In this document: in pieces, positions 53,610-63,991 of the stretch
Layout: every line of letters starts with the position of its first letter
How positions within the stretch are numbered: the first letter of the stretch is position 1
From: Pomphorhynchus laevis
Lineage: Eukaryota; Acanthocephala; Palaeacanthocephala; Echinorhynchida; Pomphorhynchidae
NCBI GenBank assembly: GCA_012934845.2
Contig: WNNJ02002004.1
Location: 41,994 to 105,993, forward strand
DNA: 64,000 bases
Reading direction: 5' to 3'
Notes under the pieces: model-generated
Told to the model about the DNA's origin: nothing
The model's input: the letters and a program-made list of their open reading frames with translations, nothing else
Databases searched by the model: none
Translations under genes and position numbers: made by a program

Positions 53610-55350
53610 TACATTTGCCCGCATTGAGACATGCCGTAGCGAGGAAAACGGCGAAACATCTCTTTTTATCTGAAACATCGACGGAAATTTTCAAATTGTC
53701 TACACCCTTCCAAAAATTCGACGGCGATCCATCTCTCCTATGGGCCTTCTCCGCTATCCCCTTTCCCCACCACACACGGTTTCCGCCTCGGCCATTTCAA
53801 CACTAGATCTATTCTCCATAAATTCGATCTTATCCTCAACCTATTCACTAAATAATCCATCGATCTCATCTGCCTCCCCGAATCCTGGAACTCCGTTTCT
53901 GACGACCTCTCCATTCGCCGTTTGCTCTCTGCCGGTTGCTCAATAGTCGAATCCGCCCGCCCTCTCAGCTAATCCTCTTCTAAATTCTCAAATTATTGCG
54001 GCATTGTCGAATTCGCCATTCATCCCGATTCTCTTCTCAAAATTACTCCACCTTTCAGTCCTTGCTCTTTTGAATTGCTCACTTGTCGTTCTTCTAGCAT
54101 GATCATTCTGGATCTCGCCATTGTATATAGTCCTAGTTCATCTGCTCCGACTTTCTTATTTTTTACCGAACTCTCTAAACTCCTGTCCCACAGTTCTTTG
54201 TCCTCCATCTCTTCACGCGTTTTTTTGGCGACTTCAACATCAGCCACGACCGCCCCTCTTACACCGCTTGCATCCGGTTCATCAACATTCTATCCAACTA
54301 CAATTACAAACTCATCTCAACAGCCCCCACACATATCCTTGACGGAACACTTGACATCATCGCTGTCCCGATCGTTCTGCTGCCTACACCTCACTGTCTA
54401 TCTCCGATCCTAGTCTATCCGATCACATTCTCGTCACCCTTGATCTCACTTTCAACCAATCCCCGCTTCACACACCTACCATCCTACGTCGCCCTTGAAG
54501 AAATCTCTACATCCCCCTTCTCCGCTCCGCCTTACTTAAATCATCTCTATATTATCCCACAATAACAACATCCTCTCTTCACGATCTTGCCTTTCTTTGC
54601 GACTCTGAACTAACATACACTCTCGATTTGCTCTTGCCCTTCAAGCCTCACCCTCACCGTCGCTTGCACCACACCCCCGTAGTTTGACATCCAATGCCTA
54701 CTCTCAAAGCGTCGACTCCGTCATGCTTTTCCAGTCTATCACCGCTCTCTCAGACGTGATATCCGCTCGCTCACTCCGTCTCCCCGCGATTCCTATCTTC
54801 CTCTCTGCTGATACCATCTCAACTTACTACGTAGCAAATGCAACTCCTTCTGGCAGTATAAAATCATCACTTCATACAACTATAAGTATCTCCAGCGTAC
54901 TTTTAACTCAATCCTTTCCCGCTCCTCTTCGTCTTGCAACATCAATCCCTATGATTATTCGTCATTTCTCCAGACCAAAGTATCCACATTGCTCTCTCAC
55001 ACACCCACGTCTCCATCCTATCCTACTCTTCCCCGCCTCACCTTATCATCCCGGTACTCTTTCATCTTCTCCCTGTATCATCTGCCGAAGTTTCATTTGT
55101 CCTCATGTCCTTTCCCAACAAAACCTCACCTGCCGATCCCTATACTTACATCCGTATGCTCATCGATATCCTCTTTCCTCACTACATTGTTTAACTCGTT
55201 CATCTGCAGACGTATCTTCCTTTAACACTGGAAATCCGCCATCGTTCGTCCCCTCAATAAGAAACAACGCTCGACCCATCACTTTTTTCTAGCTATCGCC
55301 CCATTTCACTCCTTTCTCTTTTTCTAAGCTCTTAGAACACTTTATCCTAA
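53610..55350 (+). mobile_element. LINE B copy, ORF1 end to mid-RT, decayed
   Basis: Plus strand follows 34450-36190 of the long copy: NFQIVYTLPKIRRRSI-like block, SISNSILSSTYSLNN / LDLFSINS frames, PTFLFFTELSKLLSHSSLSS, GDFNISHDRP in a shifted frame (54230-54255), then EN and linker remnants up to RPISLL-like at 55300. Frames change repeatedly. It stops at about 55350 where an RTE-type LINE begins. Confidence 0.8.
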
Positions 55351-55354
55351 TACA

Positions 55355-55975
55355 GAGGGAGGATTTCAAGTATCTTGGGTATTGTTCTCTATGGACGGCA
55401 AGAACATCAAGGAGATTGAGAAGCGGATTTGCGCAGCTAACCCAGCAATGCTTTCTTTGTACAGGTATGTCGTGGTGAAGTGTGAGTTGAGTCATCGGGC
55501 GAAGCTTACGGTTTACCATAAAATCTTCGTTCCTATCCTTACCTATGTTTATGAGCTTTGGGTTATGACCGAAAAGATAATATCTCGGATACAGGTGACC
55601 GAAATGAGCTTCATTCGCGGTATAACCGGTCCTTTCTTTTGATATAAGGTTAGGAATTTGGTCATCCGGGATAGACGGGGAGTAAAGTCACTGCTTCTCC
55701 ACATCGAAGAAAGTCAGCTGATGTGGCTAGGACACATTTTTAGTATGTCTAGGGACCGCCTTCCTCAGAGGGTATTCTTGGCCGAACTCTCTGGAAAGAG
55801 ACCTCGAGGTAGACCTCGATACCGGTGGAGAGATCAAATCTCGAAACTGGCCGAAGACCGCCTTGGGCTATCTTAAAGAGAACTCTTGTCTGTCGCCCTG
55901 GATCGCGATGTCTGGACTAGTTTGATTCGTGCACGGCCTCCACGACCAGACACCCGGACCAGTGGTTGACATGAA
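55355..55975 (+). mobile_element. RTE-clade LINE 3' end
   Basis: Two open pieces: IEKRICAANPAMLSLYRYVV, ILTYVYELWVMTEKIISRIQ and EMSFIRGITG (55405-55632), then VIRDRRGVKSLLLHIEESQL, MWLGHIFSMSRDRLPQRVF and GKRPRGRPRYRWRDQISKL (55661-55850). This is the C-terminal signature of RTE/Rex3-like elements (YGSELWV, GHV-R, GRPRxRWRD). Frameshifts between and after the pieces. 5' truncated. It is the only RTE-clade copy seen here. Confidence 0.82.
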
Positions 55976-56008
55976 AAATATTGTATATTGTTTGTTTTTC
56001 TTGTCAAG

Positions 56009-56184
56009 AAATTGTTGTTGTTATTCCACAACTTCCGTTTCATTCTCCAGAACAGCTTGATGCGCCTTCGATCAATGTACACGAAAACAATAAGTCACAT
56101 GCTGAAAACGATGTAAGTGAACAGATGGACGATATACACTATACAAATCCTGACAACTATGCTGTTGCGTTAGGTGATAAATAA
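56009..56184 (+). CDS. Possible terminal exon of an unidentified gene
   Basis: After a T-rich stretch and TTGTCAAG (a usable acceptor), the frame IVVVIPQLPFHSPEQLDAPS ... VHENNKSHAENDVSEQMDDI runs to TAA 56182-56184. Composition (Glu, Asp, Asn, Pro) is more protein-like than the AT-rich frames around it, but no family is recognised and no partner exon is visible. It may be chance. Confidence 0.25.
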
Positions 56185-57050
56185 TTACAATCTATAAATT
56201 TTCGACGTTTGAAAATAAATCGATTATCCCAAAATACCTTTCCGACTATGTTGCTAGGGGCGAATATCATATAATTGTGTTTATCGAAAACTTTTCTTAG
56301 TGTCATTTTTAGATCTTCAATTGGTTACTCTTTTTGGTACATTATATAGCTAAGTTTGACTGCTATGAGAGTGGGTCCGTCAAAATTGTTCAGACTGGCT
56401 CTGGGAACTCAAGAGATTGACTTGTAAAGCGTATATCTTACCTGACCCGATAGAAATGCATCTGATTTAGATGACATCACTCACCCTGCTCCAAAGACAA
56501 CTATTCAAGTTGAGCTGTTGTAAATTATTACTGCTAGTAATTGCTGATTTTCTTAAACTTATTACAATATCTTTATGTCAGGTCGAAGATATGTTAGGAG
56601 GATATTTAATAGTCATTAAAATTATTTAAAAATAATTAAATAAATTGAGAATAATTAAATAAATTATAAATTAGGCTTCCAAATTCATACAAGTAGAGTT
56701 ATATGTGTATAAATGGGTTTAAGTATTTCGGCGAATTGGGCTTCCAAATTTCAGTTGGATACTATGAAAGTATTCTAAGAAGGGCTAAGTGAATTGTTTA
56801 ATGCTTAACTCATATCATTAAGAAGGGTGGTTCATTGCATCTTTGGTATACTTGATCATAATCGATTTTCGACTTTTTCTATAAATAATAAACTGGGAAA
56901 CATGATGTATTATTTGTTAATTGGTTTGTAGCAATGCTGGTTTATAGTTTTTAAGATTAAGATATATTCATTTTTAAATTTATGTATAATACAAAACATG
57001 TAATCTTAGATAAGTGATCTGGTTTGCTATAACTTGGCCCATATGTAATA
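56185..57050. other. AT-rich DNA without recognised features
   Basis: No coding block. GGGCTTCCAAATTT-like segments recur near 56670 and 56740, a weak local repeat. Confidence 0.4.
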
Positions 57051-57054
57051 TTGG

Positions 57055-57105
57055 ATTGGTGATTATGTGCCGAAACCTGATAACATAGCAGTTGCTTATG
57101 AGGTG
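57055..57105 (+). repeat. PLE terminal block, plus orientation
   Basis: TGCCGAAACCTGATAACATA and GCAGTTGCTTATGAGGTGA match the minus-strand block at 43215-43310 (GGCCGAAACCTGATAGCATA, GCAGTTCC). A lone end of the intron-3 PLE family or of a derived short element. Confidence 0.6.
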
Positions 57106-57109
57106 ATCT

Positions 57110-58816
57110 TCAATCTTTAATTTTAACACAATATATTATTATTTAGTTCACACAAATACAGGATTATAATTTTGTTAAATTATATTTAGTTGAAGTTTAG
57201 AGTGATAGGGCATATTTATTGAAGCTAATTGCGTTACAGTTAATGGGTATATATGGGGCACTTTAAGTGGTGTAAGCTTTTTGGTGTATTTTACTTAGTT
57301 GCTGAGATATTTGAAATTTAGTTTTTGAATAAATATGGTTTAATTAAAATTTCAATTGTTATTAAAATGCAAAAATATTTACATGGTAAACATATTCAAT
57401 GTACCTTTGTGGTCATCTGCATCAATTATTTTTAGATCAGATGATCAAGGACTAGAAAAATAAATTTAAAATTTCTAAATTTTAAAATGTTCATAGTTTA
57501 AAATTTAGTACTAACGATCTATACTATGTTTGTAGTCATTTGGAGGAGCACCACCGATTCTACTTGACTCCAAAATTTCGTTTTCTAAGTTTAAATAAAA
57601 ACGGTTATTTCATTTTTACATTGAACTTACACATTTTTATTTTTTTTCTGTGAATTTGTTTGGTCAGTTCTAAAACTAGGAATACCTATGTATAAAGTTA
57701 ACTTTTAATTGAATCAGATTTGGATATTATTTAGATATTTTATGATAGAGTGAACTGACTTGGCAACGGATCAAGCGAAGTGAGCATAGAAAAGGCAAGG
57801 GGTATAAACATAGAATTATGAAAATTATTCTCTAAAGCATATAATAATTGCAATGCAAAAAACTTCATTTGCTTTAAATGCATTGAATGGTATATTATGT
57901 AGACTGGATAAATACAGTGCACCGACCTGGCGACTGAGCGAGCGTACAGTGGCAAGGTGGGAGAAAAAGGTAATAGCGTAAATTATTATATTCGCACAAT
58001 AATAAAAATTTCAATAAAAATTGAAATTATAATTTAATTTTTCAAAAAAATATTGAATGTTTAATTTTTCAGAAGCAAAAAACGCCAAAAATAACCTTTC
58101 ACGACTAAAAGTGCTACATATATACCTACTAGTTGTTAAACAATTTGTCTCTTTAAATGTGTTCTCTATCTAGACTCCAACCTTTTATTTCAATTTTAAA
58201 ATTTATTTATGGCGAAAATACATATGTTGCCTCAGTGTGTTAATCATCAATGTCTATTATTATTAAAATTGATTTCTTTGCACGCGGAGTAAATCAATTC
58301 CATTGCTATTAATTAACAAAGGTCAAATCATACTTGCCTCTACTTATTTTTAGTAAATACGGGAACGTAAATATACTCTAATTGATTTGTAAACTTTTCA
58401 ACTGAAAGTTTTCTTCTCTATTAGCTAAAATAAAGGAATTTTTAAAAGATCGAAAATATCAAGTATACATTATAGCAAACAAGGAGATATTTGCAATAAT
58501 AATGCAACTGCATCAAAGGAGCGTTTAAGTATTACATCTACGACTATCTTAACAAAACGCTACTGGTACTTATCGATATAGTTAAAATAAAAAAAATAAT
58601 TTAATCTAGCCATATTACATGTAAGTTGTAGGACAAAGTGGTATAGAAAAAACAAATGGGTGTTCCGTCGAACGATAGAGCACCCATATTGTTCACACAA
58701 GTGACCATTGCTGTTATATCAAGTTTGGATTCTAAATAATCCGTAAACGGCCATCTTGAACTGAGTAATATGCAATCGAATTAAATGTCCGCTTATATCT
58801 CAGCTTCATGTTGTTA
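57110..58816. other. AT-rich DNA, no gene recognised
   Basis: Long AT-rich stretch. One imperfect hairpin ATGGGTGTTC/GAGCACCCAT at 58656-58687. The pair CGAGCG.../AAGCGAAGTGAGC near 57768-57790 and 57925-57950 (ACTTGGCAACGGATC, GACCTGGCGACTGAGC) hints at a short duplicated motif. Confidence 0.4.
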
Positions 58817-59093
58817 AGATGCAAAAGTTAATTATATAAAAGGCTGCGTTAGTTATTATATATATTACCAAAGCTATCGCCGCATTACTGCTTCGTCGGT
58901 GGCTCATTGTATGTTATATAATCTCTCAAACTTTTTTACGTGAAAAAGTTTGAGTGATAAGCATTAGAAAAAACAAAAAAGTTTGAGAGATTATAGTATA
59001 GAATGAGCCACTGACGAAGCCGTAATGCGGCGAAAGCTTTGACAATATATATAATAACTAACTCAGACTTTGATCTGATTAACTTTTGCATCT
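58817..59093. repeat. Foldback element with 120-bp inverted arms
   Basis: Arms 58817-58937 and 58975-59093 are inverted copies with scattered differences; spacer 37 nt. Each arm carries the PLE-style cassette. The right arm is intact (CTGACGA ... GAAA, 59011-59035); the left arm is decayed (CCGACGA ... GATA on the minus strand, about 58873-58898). TTAGTTATTATATATATT occurs in both arms. Confidence 0.85.
59011..59035 (+). ncRNA. Hammerhead-core-like motif in foldback
   Basis: CTGACGA (59011-59017), one extra A, helix GCCG/CGGC with loop TAATG, GAAA (59032-59035). Same layout as at 19985. Activity unproven. Confidence 0.4.
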
Positions 59094-59878
59094 GAGTAAT
59101 ATGCCCATGTTGAGTTTTATCAAATTTAAGATTTGCGTCATTTGACTTAGCAACAATCGATCTCCGTAAACACTCTCCGCGCCTGAACTTCAATACCTTA
59201 AATTTATCGATGTTTATCGATAGATTATTGCAAGCACAATATTTCAGCATATTATCTACTGCATACTGAAAATCTAAAAGATCTTGACAAAAACATCAAA
59301 TAATTTGCTTACATAAGAGCTTATATGTTGATAAATCTTTTACTAATTGAACGAGGAAGATCGACCACGAAAGGTGCGATAGTATAGGACTCATGTGGTC
59401 ATTTTGCATTACACTACGAGTTGCAGTTTATGAGTCTGAAAATTTAGACTTTCAAATAATCTTCGAAAATTTGAAAGAACTTTGGATTTCAAAATTGTGA
59501 ACTAATTTGAAAAGTGAAATTTATGGACCGCCCAAGTTGAAGTTTTAGTAAAATCTATAAGATTCGCGTAGAGATTATCACCTGTGAGACAATTCCTAAA
59601 GCAACATTTTGGACTGAATTATAATGTTTAGCGGATAGGTTTAATTCTCTATTTTTTGATCTGATTTGCTATGGTTACATACTTTTAAGTGATGTGACGG
59701 TATACCACATCTCAATGCATCCTTTATTATTCTCAGATACTTGTATTTAAGTGACATTAATTATCATTGATTAATTTTTGATCGTTCCTGTTTTGAGAGT
59801 AGACGAAAACATATTTGTTTATATCGCTCGGCGTATTGATTTTTTTTGACTGTAAAAATAACTGTTAATCCATTTTTT

Positions 59879-59937
59879 AATTTGGGATTTTTGAGAAGGA
59901 TCAAAAATTTATTGATCCTTCTCCAAAATTCCAAATT
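59879..59937. repeat. Hairpin with 26-bp arms
   Basis: Arms 59879-59904 and 59912-59937; the inner 12 bp GAGAAGGATCAA/TTGATCCTTCTC are perfect and the outer part has about three mismatches. Loop of 7 nt. Confidence 0.85.
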
Positions 59938-59962
59938 TTTTTTACAGATGACACTTCTATTT

Positions 59963-60185
59963 ATATATTATTATAGGAACGAAGAAGAAGAAAATATCCT
60001 TTATTTGATTAAAATTCTATATTTTGATAGCTCCTGCTATCATCATCAGGATTACAAAAAAATGTTTACTCATTTTTGAGTGAAACTTTTTTTGTAATCC
60101 TGATGATGATAGCAGAAGCTATCGAAATATAGAATTTTTTTATCAAATAAAGGGTATTTTCTTCTTCGTTCCTATAATAATATAT
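59963..60185. repeat. Foldback element with about 110-bp near-perfect inverted arms and 4-nt loop
   Basis: Arms 59963-60072 and 60077-60185 pair over their whole length with few mismatches; loop TTTT. Ends read ATATATTATTATAGGAACG. Both arms carry CTGATGATGATAGCAG; the right arm continues to an intact GAAA, the left one reads AAAA instead. Confidence 0.92.
60100..60127 (+). ncRNA. Hammerhead-core-like motif in foldback
   Basis: CTGATGA (60100-60106), one extra T, perfect helix GATAGC/GCTATC with loop AGAA, GAAA (60124-60127). The bases directly before it (GTAATC) pair back to GATTAC at 60050-60055 through the foldback. Confidence 0.45.
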
Positions 60186-60400
60186 TTTTGAAATGGAAGA
60201 TTGTGGATTTAGTATTTATGTAATAAATACCAAAGTAATAAATTATAATACTAGTCCTCGATAAAAAAAATCGATAATTAGCCATTGCTAATACACAGCG
60301 ATGATGTAATTACATGTAAAAATAATTTTTATTTGAAACATTATACTGTCACTTAAAAAACAGTACAAAGTAGATTATTTTAGCCACATTTTTATCTTAA

Positions 60401-60824
60401 TTACAACACAGCTGGTAGATTGAGATTTTCTTGGTTAGTAGCTATCGGCGACGAGTCATAATATTTTGAAGGATTAGACACAGGATCTACCCCGTCTGTG
60501 TTTGATAACAGTTGCTGATTATCGTTGTTATGTATTCTAACTAGAGGCGTCTGGGTTATTGTATTGTCTGCTAGCATACGTGTCCCGGTCGTATCCACCA
60601 AGTCAGATTTGTTCGCGCTACCACTACCACCAGAGCTGACGCCGCTGTATCGATTATTTTCAAATGCGTTCTTAACGAGATTGCTATTAATAGCGACGTT
60701 GGGATGTGTTAGAGAAACAACTGATCTACTGCTCGATCGATGCGTATGAATACAACGCCATTTGGAATCCTTTTTCTGCCAAATACGAGTTTCCTCGCTT
60801 TGAATGGTTATCGGAGCGCATCTG
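60401..60824 (-). CDS. CAMK2: CaM kinase II, last coding exon (association-domain end plus long tail)
   Basis: The exon starts after a T-rich tract and TTTTAG (acceptor at 60825-60826; CAG at 60821-60823 is an alternative). It reads RCAPITIQSEETRIWQKKDS then KWRCIHTHRSSS, matching the C-terminal end of the CaMKII association domain (QSEETRVWHRRDGKW ... HFHRSG). That domain assembles the kinase into a 12-14-subunit ring. A tail of roughly 105 residues follows, rich in Asn, Ser and Gly, to TAA at 60401-60403. Most CaMKII proteins end within about 15 residues of this point, so the tail is unusual. Kinase and hub exons would lie to the right and are not seen in the window. Confidence 0.82.
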
Positions 60825-60840
60825 CTAAAAATAACAAAAT

Positions 60841-61907
60841 AAAAAGAAATGTATTTTTAAATATTAAATAATGCATACACACATACAGAAGACAAGAATT
60901 TTGGTCAATACTTCAAAATATAGAAATGCAATAATTTGCTATTGCAATATTTTTTCACTGAAAAACTGTTTGTAATTGAGAATTTTAAACAACAACTTTA
61001 ACGTTTTAAAAATATTAGTACATTTTTAATAAAGTGTAAGACCCGGGTTCTGACATTTTACATTAAAACAAGCCAAACTTATATTTAATTTTGTATATTA
61101 TATAAAATAAGAAAACCCATTTTTCTATTTAGAAAACAGTTGTTCTTAACAAACGTTTATTTAATAAAAATAACCGTTATTTTTCTTAATAATAAAAAAC
61201 AACCGTTTTTATTATTAATCCCGCCTTAATAATTTATATTTTATATTTATTCCTGATGATTAAACTATAAAATTTTATTTAAAATTAACATTTATAATTA
61301 TTATAATTATATTAAAGTTATTCCAAAATTATTATATTATTTTAAATTTTTATTTTCCTTTAAAAATATATTTTGTATTCATTATTATTATTTTTCTTTT
61401 TGGACGTCTATCCAGCAACCCCTAAAAATAGGTAAGAGGTTATAACAAGATGTAACCTTTGATTTAGAGGCTACAAAATAGTTCTTGATATTCTGCTTAT
61501 TTTCATTCTCCAATCTATTAGGTTTAATATTAATATTTTTGAGCATTATCTAAGACCTTTAAGAAGAATAATTACTTAGTTAGTTTATTATACACTAGTA
61601 TTTTTAAGCAATGTTCATCACAAATTAAGACGTAAAAATTAGTAATTATTTTTGAATCAAAACATCGTTAATCATAATTTAGTAATTAAGTATAAAATAT
61701 GCTTACTCATTTAATATTTAATAATTTATAGGTTATTACGGACTTGTCTAAAATTTAATAATATTATCTTCGTACTATAAGCCACCTATTGATGTGATGT
61801 TTGTAGATTCAGATTTGTATGTTCAACATATATCTTCTTTCTCATCGTTTATAATAATCACGTTAAGTGACTAGTGACAAAAACAATTATATTCTTATTT
61901 TTCTTCA
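60841..61907. other. AT-rich DNA, probably CaMKII intron
   Basis: If the CaMKII gene continues to the right on the minus strand, this is intron. No other exon of that gene is recognised. Very AT-rich with long A/T runs at 61080-61380. Confidence 0.4.
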
Positions 61908-62095
61908 GCGTTGGTTACGCTTTGTTACGAAGTCCGCTTTTCCCACTGTCACGCCGATTGGACTTATTGATGGTTGAGGTTCGTTTGCGCGAAGAACGCG
62001 GTCGTACCATTGTAGTTGCCTTTCGTGAGGTTCATTGAGACACAATTCATATTGTTGATGCGACGGTTTTGTTTTACGACTGGCTGCTTGTCACG
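61908..62095 (-). other. Unidentified open stretch in GC-richer DNA
   Basis: Minus-strand frame SRKTKPSHQQYELCLNEPHE, RQLQWYDRVLRANEPQPSIS and PIGVTVGKADFVTKRNQR ends at TGA 61908-61910. The base composition stands out from the AT-rich surroundings, suggesting an exon or a transposon piece. I do not recognise a family. A plus-strand pyrimidine tract with CAG at 62110-62130 is a competing reading. Confidence 0.25.
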
Positions 62096-62769
62096 AAGTA
62101 TATCGCCAACCCTCCTCCTTTCTCAGCACGTGCTTGGGACCGGCAAAAAACAATTTTAATTACATATAAATCATTTTTGTTGAATGCTGCTACGGAAGAA
62201 ACTGGATCTCAAAGTGATAAATGTTTCCTAATCATATCGAATCACCAGTAAAGATAGTGTTATGCAGAGATAATGTTCCTGTGCAGTCGCATTTAAACAT
62301 ATAGTGACCAAAAGGTGATATATACTAGTACACAGTGTAGGATAAATAATATGTATACATACTTAATATATATAATTGACGGGTGCTGATATATAAAATT
62401 GACAAGCGCTGCAAATGAAACAAAGTTTCAGAAAGAAAGCTGTTCCTCCATTTTTTGGATTATCAGTAGAAGATACTTGCTGATGGGTGCAGATATACTC
62501 TACACTTTACAGTGGTTGAGTATTTTAGGAGTCTTTATCTGCATCCAACAGTGGAAAATACAGTATGACTTCGATTTGAGGTGCTTTTGAAAAGAATGCC
62601 TCAAAATCGTGTTTTTGAGATGACTATGTTTAAACACTATTCTGTGTTAAATTAATAATAACTGTTGAAATTTATTTTTTAATTTTTTCATTAATCCGTA
62701 ATTTTATTGCCATATTCATATTGTTCCTCAATTCGGTATTGTTTAAATTTTAATAAGCATCAACTCTTT

Positions 62770-63400
62770 AAGCTTTTAAGAAGATAGCTTATCTGTGATA
62801 AAAAACATCAAAGCGGACAAGAGCTGATTTAAGTAAATATACGGGATCTCAATTTTCAATAATTTCTTCAATGGAAACTTCATTATCCTCAAATTTAAGT
62901 GTTTGGACATAAACTTCTTCTACAGTTGTTTTTAAAGTATATCGACATTTATTTTTTCTTTCGCATGAGTACATAAATCAAAAGATTTTATTTTTATCCT
63001 TTTTTTAAATAAGTTCTTAAATGTTTATCTTGTCACGTTGTCCCAAGCTATAGAAGTCAATATATTGCATTTTTATAATTATTGACTTAAAACCATTTGC
63101 TATTTATCCTAAAATGTCATAATCAATTGAATTTACAAATGCCTTTAAATAATTATCTTTAAAAGACTATGAAATACCAATGTCTAAGGGTTGAACAATA
63201 GAAATTGTGTTTTTGAGTAAAAACATGAGCTCTACACTACTCAGTTCAAACAAGGATGATATATGATGTGTTATCCAGCAACAAAAAATCTCTATTTGCG
63301 AGCAACATTTTTTGATTTAGCACTTATAGATAGTTCTGAAAGCGATATCTTTCAAAAAATATAAAGGATATAAAGATGTTAAAACGTCTATAATGATATA
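62770..63400 (-). pseudogene. Tigger/pogo-like DNA transposon transposase relic
   Basis: Minus-strand pieces in order: LNQKMLLANRDFLLLDN (about 63265-63325, the second-Asp LLLDN block of pogo-type DDE transposases), LSSVELMFLLKNTISIVQPL then DIG (63182-63250, compare NVxxxFLPPNTTSxxQPLDQG), SFKDNYLKAFVNSI (63120-63165), ILTSIAWDNVT (about 63030-63065, compare AWDSVTPETI) and TTVEEVYVQTLKFEDNEVSI (62870-62930). Several frameshifts and stops; the first Asp region and DNA-binding domain are not identified. No inverted ends seen. Confidence 0.7.
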
Positions 63401-63624
63401 AATATAAAGAAGATAAGAATATGAAAGATAATTTAAAGAGAAAAAAAGAAAGAAAATCTTGGATGTGTCAGCTAATGACTGATCAACGACTAACCAAAGA
63501 TCATAAATTGAAACTATTTTAGATATTTTTTAATGATGAACAATTGTTTTGTAGTTTTCGATTTTGTAAACAGCTATTCTCGAGAAAGAAAATAAGAGCG
63601 TAAGCCTCAGACAATTAAGCAAAG

Positions 63625-63863
63625 TGTTGGAAACGCCTTTATTCACAATGTCACACAGGAACCGAAACGGCCAGTGAGTACTTCATTCTACTGATGAGTA
63701 TTGCCGGGTACTCATTGGTCGTGTAGAAGTGAAATGGTGACTGAAAGTCATGAATCGAAGTTCAGTTTATCACGCAACGCCATTTAGTATATATATGCAC
63801 CAAACCTACTATTCGGTACGTTATTCAGATCTTCGCGCTCTTCGGATTGACTAGATATTTGCA
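63625..63863 (-). mobile_element. Possible lone LTR
   Basis: The interval begins TGTTGGAAAC and ends TTTGCA on the plus strand. On the minus strand a TATATATA run (63789-63798) precedes GTGAATAAAGGCGTTTCC (63629-63646), an arrangement of TATA box and polyA-like signal as in an LTR. The AATAAAGGC end resembles the gypsy LTR at 2106. No flanking duplication is visible. Confidence 0.28.
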
Positions 63864-63932
63864 TTGGATCAAGTTTCGTGTTTTAAAACCAACGAAATGT
63901 CGCGTTTTTGTTCATATATATATATATATATA

Positions 63933-63991
63933 TATCACTATGTTTTCCTCATGAAGAGGCATTATGCCTCTTCATGAGGAAAACAGTGATA
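63933..63991. repeat. Palindrome with 21-bp perfect arms next to an (AT)n run
   Basis: GTTTTCCTCATGAAGAGGCAT (63942-63962; 21 bp, given here by position) pairs exactly with 63964-63984 around a single-base loop. Pairing resumes outward as TCACT/AGTGA after a small bulge. An AT microsatellite occupies 63914-63935. The arm shares GCCTCTTCA and GAAAAC with the PLE hairpin at 52064-52091. Confidence 0.88.

Noticed and set aside
62399-62590. 63-codon plus-strand open frame as a gene
   Set aside because: Some LINE-like hydrophobic blocks were considered, but nothing matches a known family and no splice sites support it.
63680-63720. CTGATGAGTATTGCCGGGTACTC as a hammerhead core
   Set aside because: GAGTA/TACTC can pair but no GAAA follows, so the core is incomplete.
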